The position numbers and the translations under genes are program-made. Of a stretch of 38,168 bases of DNA, positions 12,330 through 23,759 are shown piece after piece. Every line of letters begins with the position of its first letter. Position 1 is the first letter of the stretch. Location: positions 255,799-293,966 of the forward strand of contig WELB01000173.1 in the NCBI GenBank assembly GCA_009602725.1. Direction: 5' to 3'. Source of the stretch: Spirogloea muscicola (taxonomy: Eukaryota; Streptophyta; Zygnematophyceae; Spirogloeales; Spirogloeaceae). The notes under the pieces were generated by a model that searched no databases, was not told the DNA's origin, and saw only the letters and a program-made list of their open reading frames with translations.

Positions 12330-12665
12330 GCGAGCTGGCTCTGAACTCGCTTTTGCCTGAACAGTGTATTGGCTTAGTCTTTTGATGGCCATATGTAAAA
12401 GTGGCCACAATATCATGCACACCGCCCGCCTACTCCTGACGTTGCACCGCCTGCAAGCGCTGGCTATTCATCAGCGTGCTGGGCGCGCTTTAAGTCTAGC
12501 CACCGGCTTCCGTAGCGGCGCTCCGGCTCGACAAGTTAGCCCGCCAGATTTGCTTGTGGTACCTGTCGATACTAAGGTCACATGCTACTTTAGACTCCTT
12601 AGCATAGGGCTTCATCTCATGTAGCCCCACTTTGCACTAGCTTTTGCCTGAACATTGTATGGCTT
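12330..12665 (+). mobile_element. 5'-truncated retrotransposon tails, head-to-tail
   Basis: A first 3'-end block (ttttgcctgaacagtgtatt at about 12350, ending near 12430) is followed by a second partial copy. The second encodes QALAIHQRAGRALSLATGF and then a 3' UTR-like stretch ending gcctgaacattgtatggctt. The order (tail peptide, UTR, tgcctgaacaatgta block) equals that of the long element at 17177-20990, here on the opposite strand. This is typical of 5'-truncated non-LTR insertions. Confidence 0.7.
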
Positions 12666-13178
12666 GACCTGGCCGGTGCTGCTCAAGGAGGCACATCCAC
12701 TGCCCGGTCCTGGAGCACTGTTCGCCTCATCCAGCCCAGGGAGTTTGCAACCTCAGCAACCATACTCCCCCAGCCGCCTAGCGCCAGTTAGCGTGCCTAG
12801 ACGACTGGGTTCCCCATTCTAGCAGCAAGATGCACAGCTTCCGCCAACTTCACATAAAGCTCCGCACAACCGTGAATAGGGTCACGCTCGAAGCTATATC
12901 CTGCAACTGTTTGCATGTCTTCACTAATTTGGGAGGAGGAATGTCGCAGGAGGGTCAGAAGCACTGCAAGGAGGGAGTTCCCGAGCTCGTTTAGCAGCAG
13001 CACATGGCGCTAAGTCCATAGAATGTCGCACTGCCAAGCTCTTGTACCACACACTAAGAAGTGACTAAGAAGTGACCAGCAGTGCAACTACCAAGTCCAG
13101 CTGAGTGGGCCAATAACTAACGAATCAGCAACTCCATGTCCTGTGCAGCCTTTAGGTGATTCCACCAGCCATGTCAGT
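12666..13178. other. Intergenic, 3' flank of TRM1
   Basis: No supported gene. A 68-codon minus-strand frame at 12797-13003 reads like an amphipathic helical peptide (NELGNSLLAVLLTLLRH) but has no recognisable motif and no partner exon. It may be chance or an exon of an unidentified transcript. Confidence 0.4.
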
Positions 13179-16100
13179 TTAGCTTGGGTCATGTATTGAT
13201 CCATTGCAATCCCTGGTGCTAACATGGAGACCTTCTTGGCAACCATCTGCAGGCGCCACGGGACTGTCACCTTCGTCGTCAGTTCCATCTTTTAATCGCT
13301 TGGAGGACCTTCCTGCATCCTCCTTGTGATTAAGCCGCTTCATGCCATTTGTGGCCGTAGCAGGCAGGCCAGTGGAAGCCAGATGCCTCGCTGTCACAGC
13401 ACGGCCAGCTCTGGGCTTCGGCCCCCAGTATTGCTCAGGATTTGGCAAAAACCGCGAGACACCGCTCAGCTGGGCCTTGCTCAGAGCTGCATTGACGCGC
13501 ACAAAATTGGCCTGTTGAAAGCAGGAAGAGCTGCCATTAGCTTCTGTAGAAAGGCTGGGCACCTGCAGTCTTACATCGAAAATCATGATCTAGCTTTCTT
13601 CTGAACCTCTTGACGCAATGCAAACCTTGCACACAAGTAAGCAATGGTAGGGTGACTCAAGGGCCAGTGTCACGTAACTCATACCATGGTCTTGGGTTCC
13701 TTCTTAAGAATGATGCTCCCTGCTGTTTCTTCCGGCTGTTTCTTCACAGGATGACTCTTCACCTGCAGAACAGCAATGATAATGTGAGAATATGATGACA
13801 CGATTTAAGCAAAAACAAAAGGTACCCAAGTCTAAGCGTCAGCATTATCAGTAGGCTCTTAATCTGCTGGGCAAGTAGCTACTTCCTGGGCCTCATCTGT
13901 GAAGGAGCAGGCATCCAAATGTCACTTTGGATGGGCGTACATATGTGTGTGTCCAAGGTATCAGTCAACAGCAAGCAAGGGCGAAGGCCTGTACCCAGCA
14001 GCGCATGATGTCCCAAATGATGCTCATTGGAGCATCTGTCTTCAGACCAAGGGGGTTGGCGTGAGAGCTGGATATCCGGTAGCCAGCATTGGCAACAGCA
14101 GACCGAAAAATTGCAGCAGAGGGAGGCGTGCACTTGAGCGTGCTGCTCAAGGCATGCAAGCTGATGTATAGAGGTACATCAAGGAGCTCCTGCATGTGCA
14201 TCACTCCCTTGTGCAATCAGCACAACAAAAAACCTTACAAAATAAATAAAATGATTACTGAATATTCTTGTGCCACATGCAGAAAGTAGCATTGCAGTTC
14301 GCCTACCTCAGACACAGCCGTCAGAATTGCGTGGATCTTGTCATAAGCAGGAAACTCGCCAGGAGCGGCTTTGACGCCGTCCATAATCTGCTGCTGCCAG
14401 GAAGCGTCATGGATAGGGTCTGACCACATCGGCCCTCCCATGTAGAAATGCTTCCCACAGTGCTCGCAGGCTTGCCCAATGGGTGGTCCCACTCCCGGCG
14501 TGTACCGCACCTGGTTATGCTGTTGCGAGGATACTGGGAGGCAGGTGAGTGATTGGCCTACCTCATACCTCGTGGCTTCTAGCTCACATTGTGACATAAA
14601 AGACCTCGGAACGAACTTCAAGATTGCCCATGCATAAAATCGACCAACAATCAAGAATGTTCTTAAATGGCTGAACTGAAGCACTGGAGCACAACAAAAC
14701 GAGACCCTTGCCTTTGTGTCCTTGCTCCTACCTTTTGAAGTACCCGTCCGACCGGCTGCAGATGATATGATTCACATCCAACACACTGAAAGATATAAGC
14801 TAGCTTGCTAGGGGTAGCCTTCACGGTCGCCGCTGACCTGGAAGCGAGAAAACAGTCAAGCAACCAAGGCACTGCCTGAGAGCACAGCTTGAGTTGATGC
14901 TTCAATAACCAGTCTCAGACAGTCCTTGCTGAAGCAGGTTGCCAACCTTTCATAAGATCACAAGATAGCATCGTAGATTGTTGAGACCCACGTGTAAATG
15001 CGGACAAACACGCGCACATAGAAGTCCACCGAAAGCGAGAGTACTGGCACGATGTGGCGCTTGTATCTGTTTGCGTGGCTCTGAAATGCACAGCAGGAAG
15101 GAGCAGGATAAAACGGCTGAGCACATCCATCCCATCTCCACTACTATTAGTAGTCTCGCAGAGCTTGCAATCTTGAACAGCCCATGTAGGGATCTGTGCA
15201 GATTTGAGCAGCATTTAAATTCTTTAAGTCCAGTACTAGAGAATAAAGTACCTCAATGGAAGCCAGCAGGATGCGCAGCGCCATCTCATGGCAGAATTTG
15301 CCTTTCAGAGGAAACGACCCATACCTGAAGTAGCGTCAGCACATCAGCGATAAGAACAACAACATCATCAAGTACTCATTCTAGGCAGGACAGGTGTCAA
15401 GGCAACAGGGCAACAGTCCAGCCGTTTCGCTCCTGTTGGCAATAATGGGTAGGTGAAATGAAATCTCACTTGGAGTGGCACACTTCGCCGTTGTTGCCAC
15501 ACAGGACGGCCATATCAGTCGCCGTGCACATCAGGAGGCCATTATCGGCAACGCTCTGCACTGCAGAGTCCAGGAAGATGGACGGGGAGCCGTAGGGGTC
15601 CAGGTCGACCTGGCAGGCACCAAGGTATTCGAACATTGCTGCACCGCGATCAGAAGCAGAGGCCTTGCTAAAACAGCCGTTTCGAGGCTAATCTGCAACT
15701 TTTCTTTGCCCGAGAGATGAAGATGGCAACAATTGCTGGCAACACTAAGTGGCATGCTGGGTGGTCTACCACATCAAACGCCTTCTCGTGAGTCAACATG
15801 TAAACCCGCGAGTCCGCCTCCTCCACAGATACAGCAGCCGCTTGGTTGCCGTTGTATGCAATGTTGCGCTTGCACGCCTGGACAGCCACTGGAGTGGCAG
15901 CACAAGCCCAGGCAGAGTTTTCACACACTTACGAACTGAAGCATGAGCTTCTGAGCAGTCCGACAAATGTCCATGCGGAGACTAAAGAGGGACCAAGCAG
16001 AATATGGGGTCAAAGGAAATGACAAGCCCATAAATCTATATTCATCTGGTGTCTATCTTGGCATAAAAGTGCAGTGCAGACTGCATCCTCTTCCTCCCTC

Positions 16101-16960
16101 CCTCTATCCTGCCTGAAGCTCAGATCGACTCGGATGCAAAGCTCAAGCTCACCTCTGTCATTGTCGAGGGCCAGTATGCTGCCAATGCCCTGTACCTCAA
16201 GCGCATAACGGATGGCCCGAAGGCCGGAAGCAGCCAGTGCCTGCGCACACACGACTCCTTCCGTACATGTCATGATGAGGAGAAGCCCTTCACTGCAATG
16301 GTGAAGGCACCAGATAGTGCAATCTGTTGGAGGGACCCATTCGACTGCAGCTCAGAGAAGCCACAGCCAAGCCCACCTCGAGGACACGCAGCGGTGCAAC
16401 GCCGCCGTCCCTGGTGTCGCTGTCGGAGGTGCCGGCCGTGGCGCCGGTCTCGCTTCGAGGGGCCTCAGCACAGGCGTCTGCAGGAGCTGCCCCTCCGGCA
16501 CAGTCGCCGGGCAGGGCCTCGCCGTCGGCCGCCTTGGGCGCAGCGCTGCTGGCCGCCGCGGCCTGCGCCAGGCGGGCGAGCCGCTTGCGCTCCCGCTCCG
16601 CGGCGATCTCGCGCCGCCGGTGGGCCTCGAACGCGCGCAGCACCGCCACGGAGATGTCCCGGTTCACTATCTGAGCAAGGCAGGGGGCGCCGTGACCGGC
16701 GAGCCCGGCACTGACTCCGCGTCAGGGCAGCCATTGAATGTGTCCTTCGCTCAAGCTCCACAATCGCTACGTGACGTCGCAAAAATTGAGCTGAGCCTCG
16801 GCTCACTGCCATTTCAGAGCCCGTCACAGCCATCTCCATCTGGCTACTGCGCCGGCTACAACCTCGGCCATGGCGCCGAGACGGGCGGCGGGGCGCTCTC
16901 TCGTTGCACACGCACCTGCGCCTTATTGTAGAAGACGTCGTTGCCGTGCTGTAGGATGCG
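13179..16960 (-). CDS. TRM1: tRNA (guanine26-N2)-dimethyltransferase, 12 exons, N terminus unresolved
   Basis: TRM1 uses S-adenosylmethionine to make N2,N2-dimethylguanosine at position 26 of tRNAs in nucleus, cytosol or mitochondria. Exons (minus order): up to about 16960-16916, 16670-16377, 16240-16153, 15888-15770, 15609-15470, 15324-15252, 15080-14992, 14837-14732, 14510-14307, 14189-13995, 13762-13685, 13511-13179 (stop TAA); all phases agree. Signatures are [10 protein letters not shown] / [11 protein letters not shown] at the start, SAM motif [24 protein letters not shown] with [24 protein letters not shown], and a Cys4 zinc site split between CVGC (exon 8) and CEHC (exon 9). An Ala/Glu-rich insert of about 60 residues sits in exon 2, and the last exon has a basic tail. 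No ATG exists in frame within the 200 bp upstream of 16916, and one base (16969) is N. Confidence 0.93.
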
Positions 16961-17103
16961 GGCGCGGCNGCGGCGGCGCGCGCGGCGGCGGCGAGCCGGG
17001 CCACGGCGCGCGGATGGAGGCGGGTATGGGGGGGAGGGGGCCCGCCGTCCTGCGGGGGCGGCTGGCTCAGGAGGGGTTTAAGGAGGGCTTCAAGCCAGGG
17101 TCT
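16961..17103. other. Very GC-rich DNA upstream of TRM1
   Basis: The TRM1 frame stays open here and would encode an Arg/Pro-rich segment, but no ATG is present and one base is undetermined. It could be extra N-terminal coding sequence begun in an unseen exon, 5' UTR, or assembly damage. At about 17080 repeat-like sequence begins (aaggagggcttcaagcc, also near 21007). Confidence 0.4.
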
Positions 17104-17175
17104 AAAAGAAGAGTGCGGCTGCTGATATTAAAGAATCGGCTGTAAACTGCCAGCCAGATGCATACAGGTGTTCAT
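17104..17175 (+). repeat. Dispersed repeat 'CGGCTGCTGATAT' (copy 2 of 3)
   Basis: The segment containing cggctgctgatattaaag, aatcggctgtaaa and gccagatgcatacaggtg recurs at 29248-29345 (+) and, inverted, at about 7443-7570. Here it directly abuts the 3' end of the long retrotransposon. Confidence 0.7.
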
Positions 17176-17176
17176 G

Positions 17177-20100
17177 AGAGAAGGCGCGCGGGGAGCATGA
17201 AGTGATATGGAGGCCAATTCAAGCCGATACATTGTTCAGGCAGAGTCTAGGGCAAACTAAACAGGGCTACATACTACGGAAAACGAAGCCAAGGTGCCTA
17301 AAGTGACATCAGTACCCACGGGTGAGCACAAACAAATCCGACAAGCTAGCCTGGGGAGCTGGAGCGCCGCCACGGACGCCGGAGGCCTGACTTGAAGCTG
17401 CACGTTGATGAAGAGCCAATGCTTGCGAGCGCTGCAAACTAAGTGAAAGCCGCATTCTACAACATGCAACTAAGGCCTGCGGAATGCTGGAATGGCCCAA
17501 GCTGCCCCCGCGACTTTGACGACGTGCATCAACCAGCCGGGCCAGATGCTGGATCAGGGAGGACCATTTTACGCCGTAGCCTCCGTAGATATCCATGGCA
17601 CACGGATAAAGATGGTCCCCTTGGGGATGGTCCTGGTAGTGCCGCTCCTTCTTGCGCTCCGCGCTGGACGTGGCCCAGCCAGACACGCTTGACGTGGGTG
17701 CGCCAGCCTTGTACGCGTCAATCAGTACCACGTCCAGGAGCAGACGAGGCCCACCGCCCCGGGGGGTGGCGACCACGTCCAAACGCCGCACATATGGCTT
17801 GCCGCGCATTGAGGAGATTGGCATGATGCCGGACACCTCCATCGCCGGATGATACCCCGCCTCTCGCACAATTCCACACATAGTGTCCCTGAGTAAGTCG
17901 TGGGAGGCAATGCGCTTACCCCCCTCAACAGATCTCAGCATATGAGCAGCTAGATTGAGCTTGTCGTCGGCAATGTGGCCACACTCGCACTGGCGGATGC
18001 CAGCCAAGCAAGGGGGGGGGAGGCCGAGGTGGTGGTGGAGCGCTGTCGAAACAGGTTGCCTGTGAGTCGAAGGGACTCGTATATTGGCAGAGCGTTTAGA
18101 CGCGCCCGGGGAGCTGATGGAAAGGAGCCGGGTGGGGCCACGTCCATCGTCCTTGAGCAGTCCCTTCCATTCAGAGGGGGCCTGCACGTCCGCAACGTGA
18201 GTGTAGTACGCCTGCGATTTCCTGTCAGAACAGCGTGCCCATGCTGCAGAATCTGCATGACCCTCTGCAAGTGTTGGTAAAGAGCGCGAGAGATCATGCA
18301 GTGCTGCGGTTAGGGAAAGCTGGAAGGGCAGGTTCCCAGTTGCAACACCCGCTACAGCGGGTGCTAAAACAGCCTGGCCCCTCAGGATGAAGTGACTGGA
18401 GATGGTGGAGGCCACTTGGGCCCAGCAACCCAGGTGAGCTGCTTGGGACAGGCGAGCCAGTGGACGGCACCCAAGGCCGCCTTTGCTGATAGGAAGGGTA
18501 CACTGTAGGATGGCAGCCGGTGGTGCGGATAAAGTGGGATGGTCCACCAGGCCGTGAAGAGCCTGTTGGAGTCTGGAGTCCACCGTAGAGTAGATGGCGC
18601 TTAGTGCAGAGGTGGGGGTACAGTCCACAACAGGTAAGTGGGACGCTGGGCCACACAGCGGGTGAGGATGGTCACCGCAAGCTGCGCGTTCTGTAAGGAG
18701 GGGAGGGCCGGAAGGGTCTGGAGATGGTTCTCAAGGGTGGACTCCACAACTTCCTCCACATGCGCAGCAGCCCCCAACGGGGCTCCAATCACCACCATGC
18801 CGAGTGGTGGGGTCTGGCACCAAGCCGGCAGCTTGATGGAGGGAGGGATGCCGGCTGGAGACCAGGCTGAACACTTCTTGGGCCAGATGTTGAGGCCAAG
18901 GCTGTGAAGCTTACGCTCCAACGTGCTGTAAGCGCTGGTGACTTCAGTTGGGAGTCCCACCATGGTGTTGTCGTCGACGTTGCTTGGGATTAGCACAGCA
19001 GGGTGGGCCTCCGCCGTATTACGCAGCGCTCGTAGGTGTGCCAGTGCAAAGAGGAACCCACCCAAAGGGTCTCCCTGCCGGGTGCCTGTGCTGGATTGCA
19101 AGACCACCTGTGACGTGCCCGCTCCACAGAGCAGGCGGGAGGGTGCTCCGTAGGAGTACCGGAAGAAAGCAATGAGGGAGGGAAAATGCGTGCGCAGCTC
19201 CTCGGCAACGACACCTCTGTTATCGCTGTTGAACGCATTCTTCACGTCCATTGACAGGGCCATCCAATCGGGATTGCAATCCAGGGCAACACGTAGACCA
19301 TGAACCACTGTCTCCGCGCCCGCAGACAGCCCTGCGCCAAACTGGTGGGGAAGAGAAGTGGAGCTGCGCCGCCTCTCTGTTCTGCTGGAACAGGGTCTTT
19401 GAAACCAGTCGGGTAAGGCCCTCGCCCATCGCAATTGGTCGGACGCCTCCGGTGGGCTTGGAGAGAGCGAGCAGGGTGCTGCTGGTGAGTGCCGCCTGGG
19501 CCTTGGGTGGGAGAAGGCCGCGCGCCACTGCTTGGCACACTTTGTGCAGCAGACTGAAGTCACCCGCCTCGTCGTCCAGCCAGAGCTCGCGAAGGTGTTC
19601 AAAGAGCATGCCCGAGGGCCCTCCAGCCGCTGCTTTCCGGCTCTGCACCAACGCTGTCCAAAGGGCTGCTGGGTTGAGGTCCACCAAGGTTGGGGGCTGG
19701 AACTCCTCGAGCCAGGGGGGAAAGGGGCTTGGGGCAGGGGGGTGGAGGGTCCTGAGAGTAGCAAGGGTCTCTGCTTCGTGAGGTGCTGGGGTGGCTGGGT
19801 CCAGAGCTTGGGCAGCACGGGGAAGGTCCCCTGCGCGGCCAAAACGAATGGCTCGGCGGACAGCTGAAGCCTCTGAGGTGGCTGGGGTGGGCGGATTCGC
19901 CTGGGACACCTGGACAGCTGCGCGATGCTCCTCCAGGGGCTGCTCCCATGCACCGCCCTCAATACGCTGAATCCTGGCTAGCATCCGCGCGTTGGCTTGG
20001 ACCACTTGGAAGGGGTCCCAGGACCAGGCGAGGGAGGAGCTGCCAGACAGTCCACGCAGCTTCGTCGAAGCTGTTCCGAGCCATCCGAGTGAGTATGGGC

Positions 20101-20990
20101 CGCGAGGCTCGCTGGATGTGTGGCCTTGCCCAGTGGGGGATGTGCCGCAAGGTGGGCAGACTGGGTTCCAGCATGACCGCATCTAGGTCCAGGAGCCTTG
20201 CCCAACGCCACTGAGCCGGCGAGGGAGCTGGGGGAAGGGGTGCCGGGGCTGGGGTGCCGGGCCACCGTCGTCGGGTGGCGGCCTCAGCGAGGGCTTGGGT
20301 CTGCTGCAATTGGCGCAATTGGCCTTCTTGGAACAGTGGCTCTCGTGCATGCGAACGCTCCGCAGGCTAGGCCAGGGCTGCTCGCAGTATTGGCAGGTTT
20401 GGGGGACAACTGTAGCGGCAGGGCGTGTGGATGGAGCTGCTGCAGCTGCAGGGATGGCGGGAGTAGGAAGGAGAGGCGGGAGGGCTGAAGCTGGCGGGGG
20501 AGGGGGCGGACGACCCCTCCTGCGCCTGCTACTGGAACCACTTGTGCTTGGAGGAGCCACATCGGCAGTAGCGGCAGCAGAAGCGGCAACAGCAGCAACA
20601 ACGGCAGCGGCAGCGGCAGTCGCCGGTCGCCGGAATGGTGGCCATGGGAGGGGCAGTTGGAGGAGCAGGGGCCGCCAAGAGTGGGGTGGCTGTGGGGGCA
20701 CCGTCAGGGGGCACGTCTGTGTCCATGGGCGCACTTGCAGGGGGCACATGCGAGGATGTGGAGGGGGGGATGCACACTTAGCTCGTACTCGGGCCGTCCC
20801 CGCCCCGGGAAGTGGCGGCAGTGGCCACGCCACCCTCCGTGCGTGCACTCTTCCTGGCCCGGGGTGGCGACTTGTTGGGGCAAAAGAAGGAAGTGCTCGC
20901 CCATTGAGAATAGGGGCTGGAACAATCAGCCCGAAAAAGAATGAACAGAGTACGAGGGGCAAAGCCCGCTTCGGACGAGAGCCCGCTCAT
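17177..20990 (-). mobile_element. Non-LTR retrotransposon with restriction-like endonuclease (near full length, decayed)
   Basis: The element reads right to left. Its left end in the window is defined by comparison with the copy at 37946-38168: both share the 3' UTR (tgcctgaacaatgtat, aattggcctcc, cgcgcgccttctctc) and then diverge at about 17177. At the right end, about 20890-20990, lies a hairpin unit (gggctgattgttccagcccc and aatgggcgagcac) that also occurs at several isolated sites. The coding region is described separately. The order zinc finger, reverse transcriptase, C-terminal restriction-like endonuclease fits the R2/NeSL-type group rather than apurinic-endonuclease LINEs. The placement within that group is my inference. 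Confidence 0.75.
17309..20962 (-). pseudogene. Retrotransposon polyprotein (zinc finger, reverse transcriptase, PD-(D/E)XK-like endonuclease), frame-broken
   Basis: An N-terminal Pro/Ala-rich region carries a C2H2-like finger (CQYC then H-x4-C, about 20340-20405). The reverse transcriptase has the three catalytic aspartates in DVKNAFN (about 19230-19250) and VDDNTMVG (about 18955-18985), with QGDPLGG between (about 19057-19080). The C-terminal third has a Cys-rich CECGH followed by HDLLRDTM, then RRLDVVATP and LLLDVVLID (about 17718-17790), the pattern of R2-type endonucleases. It closes with a tail ending LFVLTRGY. The frame changes near 20200-20000, 19340 and 18615, and a TAG lies at 20183-20185, so this copy cannot make one protein. 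Catalytic residues are nevertheless conserved. Confidence 0.8.
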
Positions 20991-21805
20991 GACGGAGCCA
21001 GGGTCTAAGGAGGGCCTCCAAGCCGACACTTCCCACCACCAAACAAAAAACTCGTAAACAGGCTGACGATTGCCGCTGCTACACCACACCCTTGGTTGCT
21101 TGTCTGCGAAGATGAAGTCGCGCGGTGCGCATGCGATGGAAGGGAGGCTAAGCAAGCTTGTAATAAGCAGCGGTCCCTAGCATTTGCCGTCCACTTAGCG
21201 TGCAAGTTGCGCCTCGGCTGCTGCCTCCTGATTCCGTCAGGCGACACTTTTCCGCCCTCTGGTTATTCAGATGCACACTTGCTGAACGAGGTTGTTGCAC
21301 GCCTCTTGCTGACGTCTTGGACTTGGACACTCCTTTTGGGCTGGCCTTAGCTCTCTCCAATGCCTGATGGCTTGAGACAGCCACTTGTGATGTTCCACAA
21401 TGCCCTCAGTGCGACACCTACGCATAAGGTTGTCAGGTGATTGCATTTCTCAAATAGGCAGTCATTGACTTTTTTGGATTGCTGCAGCTTCCATCATTGA
21501 CCACCCTACTTAGTCCAGCAGCCTACCTGTCAATTCAGTTGGTCTAGCTGCTTGTCAGCCAGCTTCGAGCACGGGACAGAGGCGTGAACTTCCACCTGGC
21601 ACCACGATGTCTACTCCACATATCATGCCTATATGCTATACCAGACTGAATTTTAACCAGGTTGGACATACATTGATTGGCTCAATGTGGTCAAAACTTT
21701 GTGTGTCCGACGATGTCAGATCCATGTCAGATGGTCAATCAACAGACTACTCAGAAGCAAGCCCAGCACCATGAACCAGCATATCGTTGGATCCTTGAAA
21801 GAACC
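20991..21805. other. Intergenic
   Basis: No gene is supported. A weak hairpin-like piece (cttttgggctggccttagc) occurs at about 21333. The right part is AT-richer and without motifs. Confidence 0.45.
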
Positions 21806-23125
21806 TTAAAACTTTACCGAATAGAGGCCCTCAAGGCCACTGTCCTCCAGCAGCGCATTCAAGCAGTCCACTTTTGCACGCTCCATTGCACGCTTCTCCT
21901 CTGGCATGAAATCTTGAAGTATCAGCCCTGAGCTTCGGTACATGCTCTGCAGGTCAACAACCCCACGGTAAAACTTCAGCGTCTTCAGGAGCTCCACCAG
22001 GACCTTCTGTGCTGACCCAGATTGGATGCGCTCCCCAGGCTCCTTGCCACCCTCCTTCAGTAGGCGGCCCATATCAAAAAGCGCCAGTGCATCCATGGCG
22101 ACCAATTTGCCAGAAATTGCCCCAACCATCCTCAGCGCAAATGGTCATCAATGGTCAGGTCCTCCAGGTCTTCAATGACTACTGCCAGCCTGCGCAGCGG
22201 CACAGAGACTACTAACTTTTCTGCACCCCAGCTATGAAGGACGTACCATCTGTCGAAGGATAGAAAGACCACCGAGGAACTCCTCCACCAAGCAACGAGA
22301 GATGACAATAGTCCTAAATTGAGCAGCTGCCTTCTTCATTTTCCTCAAAGCTATGATACTGGTTGTGATGCCACACTCAATGATTGGTACAAGCATGTCG
22401 AAGAAGTTTGCCCACCCCCTCGTGATGTCCTTCTTGCTAAGAGCAAAAGGAGAGCATTGAACGAGGCGAGGGAGAAGACTGCCGAGCAGACCCCGCTCCT
22501 TGTCCTTCTTGTCGAGCACAAGCTTGATCCATGTGGCTTTGGGCGGTACTCCCAGTGCAGCTCCTTGATGCATTCGACAACCTCCCAGTGGTCTTGGATG
22601 CTGCAAGGGTGCAATGAGACAAGAGGTCAGAATCTGAGGCTTCCCAAGGAGAGTCAATAACAGCCCATCAAAAGATAAGCCCTTCACATCTCCTCAGAGG
22701 CTCTGCATGATCACATCGTCAACAAAGTCCGCAGCAAGGCAAGTCTCTAGTAAGTTGACCTGAAGTACTCCTCCAGAATATTGGTGCTCTTCCTCGCAAG
22801 CTCAGCCTCATCCAGGGCCAGCGACCGAGACACCGCAGCCTCGTCCTCCTGCACAGCAGGCGGCTCCACCTTCTCAGGCAACACAACCACCTTCTTTGGG
22901 GCCCCCGCGCAACACACATTGGGCCAGAGGTCCCTTGTGATGAGCGCTCCAACTAGCATGGATGAGCCCGGCCGCTGGGAACCTGGGCCGCAAGTCTGGC
23001 TCCCTCACCTTCCCTTGGAACGGCAACAAGCCCCTCTCCGATCCAAGCCTTTCCATCCTCATCCCTGGAGTTGCATTTGATGTCAGCTCGACCAACTCTT
23101 TCCATAAGGCCCCTTCGCTCTCCAT
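21806..23125 (-). pseudogene. eIF4G-like MA3-domain relic, copy 1
   Basis: Reading right to left, segments encode ELARKSTNILEEYFRS, then after an intron IQDHWEVVECIKEL, WIKLVLDKKDKERGLLG, KKDITRGWANFFDML, and finally RRLAVVIEDLEDLTID and KVLVELLKTLK. This is the helical-repeat pattern of the MA3 domain found in eIF4G/eIFiso4G and PDCD4, which binds other initiation factors. Compared with copy 2 it lacks 7 nt at about 22537 and 1 nt at about 22144, both breaking the frame. No MIF4G domain or start is visible upstream. It is best read as a decayed 3' fragment of a translation-factor gene; expression of a short product cannot be excluded. Confidence 0.55.
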
Positions 23126-23290
23126 TGCTTTCGATTGACTTTCTTATGCTTTCAGTTGACTCTCTATTGCTTCTTCAGACAGGATTGCTTTGGCCTCCCT
23201 CTCATCTCATGCGCACTGCGCGCCTTTCTTCGAAAGACATGGAGAGCACATACCACGCTGCTGCGCAGCGCAGTGGACAAGGGCATCAAT
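23055..23290 (+). repeat. Repeat block shared with 25540-25900
   Basis: Sequence around gactctctattgcttcttca and ggcctccctctcat is nearly repeated at 25540-25900, again next to an MA3 relic, as part of a large tandem duplication. The ending catgcgcactgcgcgcc resembles the retrotransposon 3' terminus. Confidence 0.65.
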
Positions 23291-23759
23291 CATGCTCCTA
23301 AGGAGGGGCCGCAGTTTTGAAGGATCAGCCAGTGTGATTCCCAGCACATGCTCCTGTTGCATCAGAGTGGGGCCACCTGTTATCAAAGCAAAACTCCAGG
23401 AAGAAAAAGATTCCAAAACGAAGTGACCGTGAGAGAGAGTGGGTTTGGGTTTATGATTTAGGGTTCGAGGGAAAGTGTGATCTCTAGGAGTTATGTGCTG
23501 AGGCGGCGCTTTGCCAGGTCAACCTGTAACCATGCATGGAGAATGTCTACCAGCTCATCGTGCGCCGAAGATGCTATGGGTTGCTTCTCCACCGACTTCA
23601 TCTGTACCACCAGGAACATGCAAGCATAAAGCCAACTCACACATCTAAGTTGGATACAAGTCAGAAGGTCACCCAGCAGACCACCCAGAAGCTAGCCTAG
23701 CACCATGAGTCGCACTTCACTGACGTGTGAAGCAGCTTGTAAGCTCACCGACTAGTGGC
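23291..23759. other. Spacer between duplicated MA3 relics
   Basis: No gene seen. A short G/T-rich piece, gggtttgggtttatgattta at 23441-23460 continuing into ggg, resembles degenerate plant-type telomere repeats (TTTAGGG), but it is too short to call an interstitial telomere. Confidence 0.4.

Noticed and set aside
12797-13003. 68-codon minus-strand frame as an extra gene or TRM1 exon
   Set aside because: TRM1 already ends with a stop at 13179-13181; no start, motif or splice partner links this frame to a gene.
20295-21008. 237-codon plus-strand Gly/Ala-rich frame
   Set aside because: Antisense of the Pro/Ala-rich N-terminal part of the retrotransposon protein; low complexity.
23441-23464. 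Interstitial telomere repeat
   Set aside because: Only about two to three degenerate units of TTTAGGG type; too short to distinguish from chance.
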